DNA of 64,000 nt from Garcia nutans (Eukaryota; Streptophyta; Magnoliopsida; Malpighiales; Euphorbiaceae). The notes below the pieces were generated by a model. It was not told the DNA's origin, did no database searches, and was given only the letters and a program-made list of their open reading frames with translations. Of this stretch, positions 46,236-56,593 are shown piece after piece. Each line of letters starts with the position of its first letter. Positions within the stretch are counted from its first letter, which is position 1. The stretch is from the NCBI GenBank assembly GCA_947685225.1, contig CANTUV010000053.1:6309501-6373500 (forward strand), written 5' to 3'. The translations under genes were made by a program, and so were the position numbers.

Positions 46236-47614
46236 AAACATTCATTTAATTTATAATAAAGCAAATAAAGATGCAAGTTTAGGTTTGTGTATCAATTTAG
46301 GGTTTTTTAAATATCATTTAGGGTTTTGGGGCTTAGATTCAAAAAATTAGGGTTTGATGTAATTTAGGGTTTGTAGGAAAAAATAACTTAGGGTTCGGTA
46401 TTTATAAAAAATAATGTTTTGTGGCTTAAGGTTTCACATGAATTAGGGTTTAGTTTTTATGAAAAACTAATCAAAGATTTTAAGGATTAAACAACCATAA
46501 GATAAATAACCATAGAAAAGCTACTGTGAATATTTTTTCTTAGTCTTAAAAGCTACTGTGAAGTTTTACATAGAAAATCTTTAATGTAATTGTGAGTAAC
46601 ATGTTGATTAAATAACCATAAGATACAAACAAATAAATGATCCGTTCAAAATAAGTTTACTAGTTTTTACACTCCATGCTAATTAACATATACTTTTTAA
46701 GCAGAAGTTGCATACTGTGATTTTAGTTAAATTAAGAATGAACTCTTTCAATGTTTAAGACAATTAAAACACATAGTATTTATTTAATTTAAAGCATACC
46801 ATCATTTTTTGGATCCACCAAAATTGTTTAAATGTGAATTCTCGATGAGCTTGGAAAAGACAGTGTATGTACTGCCTTTGTAGAGTTGATGTGTTATTGG
46901 TGTTCCTCGTCTAAACTTGTTGTTTCTCTTTGCTTAGGGTTTTTGTTGATGGATATTCAATTTGACAAAGTTCCAACAGTCAATCCCAAAAGCCAAAAGT
47001 CCAAAGATTTGCCCTTCTTCAGGTTTTTAATCCCTGTATTTATAATCACTCTATGAAAGTTTTCTTGTTTAAGAATGGTTTATTCTGATGCATGTCGAAT
47101 TCATGGGTTCGACACAAACTGAGACCATATCAAATTACAACTACTTGAATTCGATATAGACTGAGTGCATCTCAAATTCAAACAACTTTTTACAAAATCT
47201 GAGCCCATATCGAAGTATATCTCCCTATTCGGCATGGAATGCAAAAAATCCTGCCCCATATCGGACTGGGAGAGCCCCATTTCGATATGGGGTTGCCCCA
47301 TATAAAAATGGGAGGCCCCCAATTTGATATAGTGCTTCCCCATGTCAGATTGGATGCCTTAATTCGACATGGGACACCCCTATTGACCAAAAACTATCCG
47401 GATTAAGTTAAAAGGCAACCAAACCTTTGAATCAAACCCGTTTTAGGTTTAGTACACAAGTATCATGAAAAAACCAACCAAATCTTCTAAAACAGACCCA
47501 ATTAGGGTTTTAAAAGTTTAATTAGCTTATTTTAGGTCCTATTGAAATATATTATTCCAATTAAAGGTTTGAAATTAGCACTGGACTAGCCAGGGCAAAA
47601 ATTAAGGGTCTACA
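46236..47614 (-). mobile_element. 3' LTR of E, inner part
   Basis: Continues the LTR from 31764. The same order as 54243-55731 confirms the split. Ends AAGGGTCTACA at 47614. Includes two to three CCCCAT/ATGGGG units at 47252-47345. Confidence 0.9.
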
Positions 47615-47628
47615 GTTTGCCCCTGTTT
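47615..47628 (-). promoter_or_regulatory. Polypurine tract of E
   Basis: AAACAGGGGCAAAC on the minus strand, directly before the 3' LTR. Confidence 0.82.
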
Positions 47629-47689
47629 GAATAATCTTGAATTTATTCAAAGAGTGAAAAGCAATATGGTTTTGAATTATTTTGGATAA

Positions 47690-47910
47690 GGATGATTCTG
47701 GACTCAAAATTGGAATTAGTTTAGATTCTGGACCTGGATTGGTTTGGATTCGGGATCCAAAGTGAGTTTCGGACTCGAAAAATGATTTGGGTTCTGGACC
47801 TAGAGTGAGTTCTCGACATAAGAAATAATTTGGGTTCTAGATTGAAAACATAATTTGGGTTATGGACCCGAGACTGAATTGATCTTGGACCTGAGACTTG
47901 ATTTTGTTGA
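47690..47910. repeat. GATTCTGGACTCG-type repeats in the 3' UTR of E
   Basis: Irregular units such as GGATTCTGGACTC, GGGTTCTGGACC and GTTCTCGACAT. On the other strand they read GTCCAGAA(C/T)CC, close to the word used in the 67-bp repeat of F. Confidence 0.6.
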
Positions 47911-48114
47911 CCTTCTGTCAGTTTGAAAGTTATGGCTTTCTTCTAGCTAATAAATTTTAGCTCTTATAGCTGATTGATTTTTTTATCATGGCTTTCTTCT
48001 AGCCACTTGCTTCATTCTTCAATGGATTGACTCCAGCTCTTCTAGCTGGATTGACCTTCTGTCATCTAGGAATTTTGGCTTTCTTCTAGCCGGTTGTTCC
48101 ATTCTCCAATGGAT

Positions 48115-48760
48115 TGTGGGTCTTCACCCTCAAAATGGATCTTCACCCTTGGACCTAGGATCTTCATCCTTGGCATCGGGTCTCTACCCTTGAAAACGGA
48201 TCTTCATCCTTTGGACTTTGGGTCTTCACCCATCAAAATGGATCTTCATCCTTAAGAAATTGGGTCTTCACCCTTCAAAGTGGATCTTCATCCTTGAAAA
48301 TGGATCTTCATCCTTTGGACTTCGGGTCTTCACCCTTCGAAATGGATCTTAATCCTTTGGAAATCAGGTCTTCGCCCTTCAAAGTGGATCTTCATCCTTG
48401 GCATCAGGTCTTCACCCTTGAAAATGGATCTTCATCCTTGGAGATTGGGTCTTCACATTTGAAATTTGATCTTCATCCCTTGCATCAGGTCATCTCCCTT
48501 GAAAACGAATCTTCATCCTTGGACTTTGGATCTTCATCCTTTATCATTGGGTCTCTTCACCCTTGAAAATGAATCTTCATCCTTGGAAATCGGGTCTTCG
48601 CCCTTTGAAACATGGATCTTTATCCATGGCATTGGGTCTTCACCCTTAAAAATGGATCTTCATCCTTGGAAATCAAGTCTTCACCCTTGAAATTGGATCT
48701 TTATCCCTTGGAGGTTGGGTTTTTACCCTTTGAGATAGATCTTCATCCTTTTGAACTTTT
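48115..48760. repeat. ~40-bp tandem repeat in the 3' UTR of E
   Basis: About 16 degenerate units of GGATCTTCATCCTTGG plus CGGGTCTTCACCCTTGAAAAT. It explains the repeated open frames at 48294-48827. Just left of it (47930-48110) are TTGGCTTTCTTCTAGC and CTAGCTGGATTGA repeats. Confidence 0.88.
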
Positions 48761-51039
48761 GTCATATATTAGCTTCAACAATTCTAGCTGGACTGATCTT
48801 TTGTGTTTTGCATCATTATTCTTTTGATAGTTTTAATGTTCCATTCTTTGCTCTTTTGCAAAAAATTTAGCCATTTTTAGTTGGCCCCTTATATCTTCTC
48901 CTTGCCCCCTGTGTGGCAAAATATTGAAAGTGAGTCTGAAAATGTTTTGTACACGCATAAATTCAAAAAATTGAAAGGAGAAACTTTGCCGCCTATTTAG
49001 GTTCCAACCAAGGATTTTTTTTCATGTAGGCTCTGATCGATGTTTGTATATTTTCTAGTTCTTCGGGCAAGCATGCATTTCTTTTTTTTTTTTTGTAAAA
49101 TGACTGGAGCTTCTTCAAGCAATGGGCCTTCCATGCCCCCTGATTTAATATCCTCTTTTGATTTTTTAATTCACAGGGTGTTTACTATTCACTTTGACAA
49201 ATAATAGGTAACACAAGATAACAAAATGCAATATGATATGCTTATGAATGCATGATATGCATGAAAAACACTTACGGTGGTTCTATCAACTCATAGACTG
49301 AGATGATCAACTGAAGTGTTCTCATTGACTCCTTCCAGATGCCTGTTCAGGTCTTGCATTGGAATGACATGAGTAATGCCTGTTCAGGTCTTTGCATTTA
49401 TGGCTTTTATCTTCAAGATGTTGAAAACATGAGTAGTGGAGGCCCCAAGCATAGTAGCCAAAGACATGGGAGATATCTGTTTGGTTGATAACTACTTTAT
49501 GATATGACCTTGCAAGTGATTCTTTCATTAGCCCTCTTTTGCCCATTGTTTCCTTCGAGGTTTGATAATGCAACATACTTCCCTTAACTTGAAGGCTTTG
49601 TATGACAAAAACACACATTTTTTTAAAAATCTTAAAATCATTTTTTTAAAATCAAATGTTGGCTTTGCCAAATCAGTGTCATTATACCTCAGGACTCAAT
49701 TTTCTAAATTAACACATCTATTAGATCATAACCCTAGTTATTGTAGCAAACTTGAGAATTATTTCCATTTAAGCAAGAACTATTGCACTTTACATAGGCA
49801 CATAGACATTACTTGGACAGAGGTCTCAATGTGTTTAAATATTCTCTATCTCATATGCATGCTTATTCAAACTCTCTCCACTAATAGACTCTACCTACCA
49901 AGAGAGATCAACAGGTCTTTAATAGGCTTGAAATGGGGTCTATAAGGGACATGGGTTAAGCAGAGGCCAATTATAAATTGGAACCATTGTGACACTATGG
50001 GAAAACCCTCACACTACAAATTTCTTGTTTAGACAATCGAAAGCATGAAAATATAGAGCTTTGAACATTCTTCTTTTCTGGATCTTGATTAGGACAGTCT
50101 TTGCCTTTGCAAAATGGTTGATACCCATGTTCCTTTCCTTCTTTTTTTTCTTTTGACATTTTGTCATTTCATCCTTTTCCTTTGAAGGATTGTCAAATAT
50201 AGGACTTTCAAAAATTAGATGGTCTTCCACTTTTTTCTCTGATTTTGATTGAATCTTTGGTTGGGTTAGACCAATTCAAGTCAAACTGCCCTTATAAACC
50301 AAATGGAAGTCTTTTACTGCTTTAGGTAAAGGAAAAATTGGTTGGCTTTCTGAACTGCCTTTTGTATTTTATTTACTTTTTTTCCTTTTCTTTTTCTTCT
50401 TTTTTCTCTTTTTTTCTTTCTCCTTTTTTTTAGGGGGGTCTATCCTTATGGTCTTGACTAGGCATTCCTTTCTTTTGATCTTCTTGCCTCTTCCTCTTAG
50501 TTATCATCAAATTTGTTATAAATATCACAACAACTCAGGGTAGGTTATTGGGGTTTACAAGCCAATAAAAAGCAAGCTAAAATCTTATGAAGGCTCAAAG
50601 GGACAACTAGAGATTGATATTTAATTGGGTGGATACTAGTTATCAACTATCCAAACAATGCCTAGATCATCTCTCCCTTAAATAAGCAAAGTTCAATTTT
50701 TCTCGAAAGTTTATCAAAGCATGTTCTAAGACTGACTAGGACCTAGACACTCATAATTATGTAGGAGCCCTCTCTAAGTAAGCATACACAACTCAATGCT
50801 ATAGAAAAACTCCCTCACCTAGTAAAGTCATTCAAGTCATGATGCATAAATATATTAATTTATGATTATCAAGATATATTCATCATCGTTTGAGCACCAA
50901 AATGAATGAAGGACATCAAAAATTGAATGAAAATAGTTTATTCAAATAATCTTTATTTTAAAGACATAATTATTCCAAAAAAAACACCAAATAAAGAAAA
51001 TAAAACATAAAACCAAACAAGCCAGGGAAGTTTGTTGAG
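48761..51039 (-). other. Shared non-coding block replacing pol, copy in E
   Basis: The part from about 48890 matches C (14432-16221) and D (21269-23520), including the GCCCCCTG-type motif at about 49135 and a pyrimidine run at 50365-50435. The antisense PMD gene is absent here. The left 130 bp (48761-48890) is a transition from the repeats. Confidence 0.6.
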
Positions 51040-52527
51040 TTAAGCTTCTCCTTATTCCATATCTTCAATATTGCCATTTTGAAAGGAGGATAAGATAAAA
51101 TCTTCCTCCAATCCTCTTCCTACCATGAAGGTTGCCGGTGGTGGCACTCTGTTGAACCTAGGTAGAGGATTATCCTTTGTATTGGGCTTATTGGGCTCAA
51201 GCAGCTTACCACTGTTGATCAAATCTTGGATTTCATGCTTTAATCTGGATCATCTATCTGTCTCATGTCCTTAAGTCTGATGAAATTGATAAAAAGCCTT
51301 GTTATTGAAATTTATGGTAAAGTATTCGGCAAGGGTTAAGGTTCCAAGGGTTGTAATAACCCCTTCTTTTGTAGTTTGTTGAAAACCCAAGATAGAGGTT
51401 TCCCCAACTTTGAGAACTGCCTTCTCCCTCCTTGATCAGTCGCATTAACATCAACTTCCTTTTATGTGCTCTGATTACCTGACTTGTAGTTCCCTTTCTC
51501 ATTCCTTCTTGCCGAAAAGCAGTTCTTCTCCCTTTCCCACTCTTTAATTTATAGACCACCTTGTAAAAGGTCCTTGAAATCCAGGATGAGTGTATGAGAC
51601 ATCCTTTTGCGAAGGCTAGGCAACACCCTCTCACAATCATTCTAATTTGATCGGATTCATCAGGCCTTCTCTTGAGCAATGCAGCCTTATTCCTCCACCT
51701 CTTCACATAGTACACGAAGTTCTCATTTGACCTTTGTCTAATGGACTCCACCTCTATTAAGGTAACTTCCAATTCAACATTATGCCCATATTGTTGGATG
51801 AAGGCCTTGTATAGTAGATCCTAGCTCTTTTGAGTGCCATCATCTAAGGTATTGAACCAATTTTGGATAACAGGATCCAATGAGAGCATGAAGTACCTTA
51901 GAGTTTGAGACTTAGTAATTAGGACAGACTGCATAGCAGTGATATATTGCTTCACGTAGAGGTGAGGGTTTCCAGTTCCATCAAACTTTGCAAAGGATGG
52001 CATCTTGAAATTGTACGGAACCTCTTCATCTAACTCGAACAACTTGTTGACTTCAGACATATCTTGATTTTCAGCTTCTTTTCAAACTTCTTTTCTAGTT
52101 CAACAATCAACTTCTCAACATTTGAAGATTTAGTTTTCTCCACAACTGATCTTTCAACAACCTTCGGCTCCTTCTTGTCTTGAGGATCTTGGAAGTATTA
52201 AGCCCAGTCATCATCATCATCATCAATGACTACCTTGCCGTCATAAAAAGCCACTTCACCAACCTTAGCCTTCCCTTTGTCCTTTGGCTTCTTGGCACTA
52301 GCAGATGCTTTAGCATTGTTCCCCAAAATTGCAGCCAATTGGTTCTTCATGGTCTCAGCCAAGGTCTCCTTTAGCTCTTCCATTCTGGCATTGAGGGCGT
52401 CATCCACCATTCTCTGAATTTGTTTGGGCTCCATTACTCTTGGTGAGAAAGTAATTGAGTCACTGCTGGATTCATTGTTATTGTCACAGGTGGGATTGTC
52501 ATATGCTCTTGAGCTACTATGCTCCAA
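51040..52527 (-). pseudogene. gag: gag of element E
   Basis: Minus strand. MEPKQIQRMVDDALNARMEE, VIDDDDDDWA, then (after a frame break near 52100) LDEEVPYNFKMPSFAKFDGT, VKQYITAMQS and SLDPVIQNWFNTLDDG. A stop falls at about 51825. IEVESIRQRSNENFVYYVKRW follows, a frameshift near 51630, and a degraded knuckle (FYQFHQT, GHETDR). It ends EDFILSSFQNGNIEDME..EA at 51040, the same end as in C. No protease follows. Confidence 0.78.
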
Positions 52528-53574
52528 GTTTATGAGCTAGAAAGGATTAATGATATGACATGTAATGCGTGTATGCATGTATGCACAAATAAAAAAACAA
52601 ACAAAGATAATTAGGATGTCCCTTTAAACCTTATAACTTCCACATATGAATGGTGAGTCTCTTTTCTTAGGACATGGTCAACAAAATACCAACATGAGAT
52701 ATCTTGTTTTTAAAAAATTCCCTTGGATGATTTAACCAATAGTTGCATTTTCTAATATAGAAGTCAGTTCATGATAATTCCCATTAATTATGCCTTAATC
52801 CATTGAATCTCAACTAAAATAGCTTTTATGCTCTATTAAATTAAAGAAAAATTAATAGGTTTATCATAAATAGATTTCTTATTTTACAAAAAGCAACTAA
52901 TGATTCATGCAAAAAAGCCCATAATTAACGATTCTTGTTATTAGATAGGCTCACAATTGATTTTTGATATTTTATAATTGACCTAAATATTTGTAAGCTC
53001 TTTTTAAGAAAAGGTTGTATTTTAGAAGAAGTGGAAGATGATTTTGTTTGTTTGGGCCATAAGGTGTAAAAAGATTTTTGATGCATCTTAAAAGGTTTTC
53101 ATGTCCAAAGACTTTTTTGAAGATTTTGAAAATAGTTTTGGTCTTTTGGATCTTAAAGGAAAATAATTATTTTTTATCTTACAATATAGGTAGGTCATAT
53201 TAGAAAAAGAACAAACCAAATAAGTCATGGTTTAAACCAAGATATATCAATCATAGTCAAACAATAAGCATTTGGGGTAAAACCTAAGGAAAGTATCTAG
53301 GCCAATTACATGAGCTTTAGTCTTTGGGTTGAAATTCTTTGGTTCCCATAGCAAGTATATACCAAAAAGGTACAAGGCTATGAGTGGTTATGCCATGCTC
53401 GATCTCCATAACTTGAGTGAAGGTAAGGTATCCCTTACATAACACAACACGGGTAACATGGGCAACACGGGTATCCTAACTCATGCACACAATATAATCT
53501 AAATGATGCAATGGATAATATCATAGTAAGAAAGAATAAAATAATAAAAAGACCAACGGAATCAGCTTCTCTTA
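52528..53574 (-). other. 5' leader of E
   Basis: About 1 kb, collinear with the leaders of C, D, F and G but more diverged. No gene seen. Confidence 0.6.
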
Positions 53575-53592
53575 TCCCCAGTGGAGTTGCCA
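53575..53592 (-). promoter_or_regulatory. Primer-binding site of E
   Basis: TGGCAACTCCACTGGGGA on the minus strand, identical to the site in D. Confidence 0.82.
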
Positions 53593-53593
53593 C

Positions 53594-55731
53594 TGTGAGT
53601 AGAGATTTTTGCCCCCACTCCCATGTGGAATGAATCTTATGACTTTGGCACTGTTAGGCTTAGGGCCTAAATCCGGAGAAAATGAGGTCACAATCCGGAT
53701 AGGCCGGGAAAAAGAAAGGTGTGGATGACTCAATTCCTAAGGAATCCCAAACCCCTTAATAGGTTCAAAAAGTTGGGTACGTGTGGGGAAGGTGAGAATG
53801 ACCTAGTACCCCTACAACGCTCTGTTCATTAGATTCGACCTCCTTTTCAGGTCTTAATATTATAAATTCTTAATTAATACAATATTATCCATACTACATG
53901 CGATCATAAGAATAAATAAATACTTTATTAAAATCACAACAATATCCAAACAAAACAAACAAGTAAGCACCCATCCATGGATAGAACATACCTTTACAAT
54001 TGTCCAATATCCAAAAGAAAATAAATAAAATAGGATACCCACAAATTGGTGGAAACATATCCTTTACATTGATATAAAACTTAAAATAAATTAAATTACA
54101 TGATGCTCATAACATGAGGTACCCAAAATATGGAAACATACCTCTTAAAATTTCTAGAAACTAAAACAAATCAATAAAAATAATCAATCATTATCATAAA
54201 TAATTTATTCATCAAAGATATAAATAAATCATTAATCAAAATATATAATAAACATTCATTTAATTTATAATAAAGCAAATAAAGATGCAAGTTTAGGTTT
54301 ATGTATCAATTTAGGGTTTTTTAAATATCACTTAGGATTTTGGGGCTTAGATTCAAAAAAATTAGGGTTTGATGTAATTTAGGGTTTCTAGGAAAAAATA
54401 ACTTAGGGTTTGGTGTTTATAAAAAATAATGTTTTGTGGCTTAAGGTTTCTCATGAATTAGGGATTATTTTTTATGAAAAACTAATCAAAGATTTTAAGG
54501 ATTAAACAATCATAAGATAAATAACCATAGAAAAGCTACTGTGAATATTTTTTTCTTAGTCTGAAAAGCTACTGTGATGTTTTACATAGAAAAGCTTTAG
54601 AGTAATTGTGAGTAACATGTTGATTAAATAACCATAAGATAAAAACAAATAAATGATCCGTGCAAAATAAGTTTACTGGTTTTAAAGGTTATGATCAAAA
54701 CAATAATATACACTCCATGCAAACTAACATATACTGTTTAAGTAGAAGTTGCATAATGTGATTTTAGTTAAATTAAGAATGAACTCTTTCAATGTTTAAG
54801 ACAATCAAAACACATATTATTTATTTAATTTAAAGCATACCGTCATTTGTTGGCTTCACCAAAATTGTTTAAATGTGAATTTTGGAAGAGCTTTGGCAAA
54901 GATAGTGTATGTACTACCTTTGTAGAGTTGGTGCGTTATTGGTGTTCCTCATCCAAACTTGTTGTTTCTCTTTGCTTAGGGTTTTTGTTGATGGATACTC
55001 AATTTTCCAAAGTTCTAGCAGCCAACCCAAAAGCCAAAAGTCCAAATATACACCCTTCTTCAGGTTTTTAAAACCTGTATTTATAATCACGTTATGAAAG
55101 TTTTTCTGTTTAAGAACGGTTTGTTCTTATGCATGTCAAATTCATGGGTTCAACACAAACCGAGACCATATCGAATAACAATTACTTGAATTTGATATAG
55201 ACAGAGTCATTCTTGAATTCAAATGACTTAATTTCGATAAAATCTGAGCCCATATTGAAGTATATCTCCATAATCGACATGGAATGCAAAAAACCTGCCC
55301 CATATCGGACTAGGAGAGCCCCATTTTGATATGGGGCTGCCCCATATCAAAATGAGGCTTCCCCATTTCGATATGGGGCTGTCCCATATCAGAATGGGGC
55401 CCCATTTCGATATGAGATAGCCCCATATCGAATCGAGGAGGCCCCATTTCGATACGGGGCTTCCCCATGTCAGATTGGATGCCCTGATTCGACATGGGAC
55501 ACCCCTATTGACCAAAAACCATCCGAATTAAGTGAAAAAGCAACCAAACCTTCGAATCGAACCCATTTTAGGGTTTAGTACACCAGTATCATGAAAAAAC
55601 CAATCAAATCTTCTAAAATAGACCCAGTTAGGGTTTTAAAAGTTTAATTATCTTATTTTAGGTCCTATTGAAATATATTAGTCCAATCAATGGTTTGGAA
55701 TTAGCTCTGGACTAGCCAGTACCAAAATACA
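53594..55731 (-). mobile_element. 5' LTR of E
   Basis: 2138 bp. It has lost about 10 bp just before its outer CA compared with the 3' LTR, yet is followed exactly by ATCCC. It has an expanded CCCCAT/ATGGGG array at 55297-55468. Confidence 0.88.
55297..55468. repeat. CCCCATTTCGATATGGGG palindromic array
   Basis: About eight half-units; the other LTR of the same element (47252-47345) has about half as many. Each unit can pair CCCCAT with ATGGGG. Confidence 0.78.
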
Positions 55732-55736
55732 ATCCC

Positions 55737-56395
55737 TTATTGGTTCTAAGTCGAGCATAAATCTCCAATTAACTAATTAACTGAAAAGACAAATAGTAAC
55801 AATAATGGCAATAATATCAAAAATCATTAAATTTGTGATGTAGCCAAAATCTCATGAAAAGATGAATAATGAAATAATAAAAAAATTAAATGAAAGAACC
55901 GGTTGGCAATAATATTCTAAGTGTACCTACTTATCCAATTTGAATGGGAATTAGAGTTATAAGTAGTTTGAGTATTTAGTTGCAAAGGGATTGAATTAGC
56001 CAATTTTATAATTAAGCAAATACTAATTATAAATCAGATAACCATCATAAGTTTTCAATCAAAAATAAATATATAATATATTACTAGATTTGATAATCAT
56101 TTACTAAAATCTAAAACTTCATTCTCTAAATACATATATTCCTTTCATGTTTACAAATTTGTATAATCTCGCAAATAGAAAAAATAAATTTCATATATAT
56201 ATATATATATATAATTCATAACTTACAAATATGATATACAAAAGATCTCTATATGGACGGTAGATAATTTCTGAGATTTTTATTTTCACTTCTTAACTTA
56301 CTCCAATAACATGATACCCGTGTGTCAGAAAACAATTCTAACATGCTAAGCAGAGCTTAGTGGTGCTTGTATAAACATATTTTGTCACTTAATAT
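55737..56395. other. Unassigned AT-rich stretch
   Basis: By the ATCCC duplication this continues the sequence left of 31094. No frame. Contains an AT microsatellite at 56193-56213 and GCTAAGCAGAGCTTAGTGG at about 56346, a motif resembling one in Tekay LTRs (GCTTAGTGG near 57064). It may be the rest of C's LTR or older flank; I could not match its end to a TGTAGACCC terminus. Confidence 0.4.
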
Positions 56396-56593
56396 TGTAG
56401 ACCCTTAATTTTTGACTCAGTCCAATATGATATTTTTAAACAGTCCAAAATAATTTTTGTGGCATTTTAATTAAATAATATTTATTTTAATAATTATTTA
56501 CAATATTTATTTTTAATAAAAATAAAAAAAGTAATAATAAAAAGGATAAACAAATAAAAATCAGGGACGAATTGGCCACATCTACGACGAAAT
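56396..56593 (+). mobile_element. First 198 bp of a Tat LTR, broken by the Tekay element
   Basis: TGTAGACCCTTAATTTTTGA, then the shared AT-rich start. It is cut at GAAAT (56589-56593) by the Tekay element. Confidence 0.8.

Larger units (their letters stand above)
31099..55731 (-). mobile_element. Non-autonomous Tat element E with ATCCC target duplication, interrupted by F
   Basis: ATCCC at 31094-31098 and 55732-55736. On the minus strand: 5' LTR 55731-53594, PBS 53592-53575, leader, gag 52527-51040, non-coding block, minisatellites, PPT 47628-47615, then the 3' LTR split by F (47614-46236 and 31764-31099). No pol. The LTR differs from F's in its first part and carries CCCCAT/ATGGGG repeats. 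Confidence 0.88.

Noticed and set aside
48294..48827. Repeated SSPFxxDLHP-type proteins
   Set aside because: Frames produced by the 40-bp tandem repeat.
49322..49618. Possible gene in the pol-less block of E (and 22992-23204 in D)
   Set aside because: The two share a short GLHYSC stretch by descent, but frames and lengths differ between copies and no domain is visible.
55228..55515. WGSPISKWG-type repeat protein
   Set aside because: Translation of the CCCCAT/ATGGGG array in an LTR.
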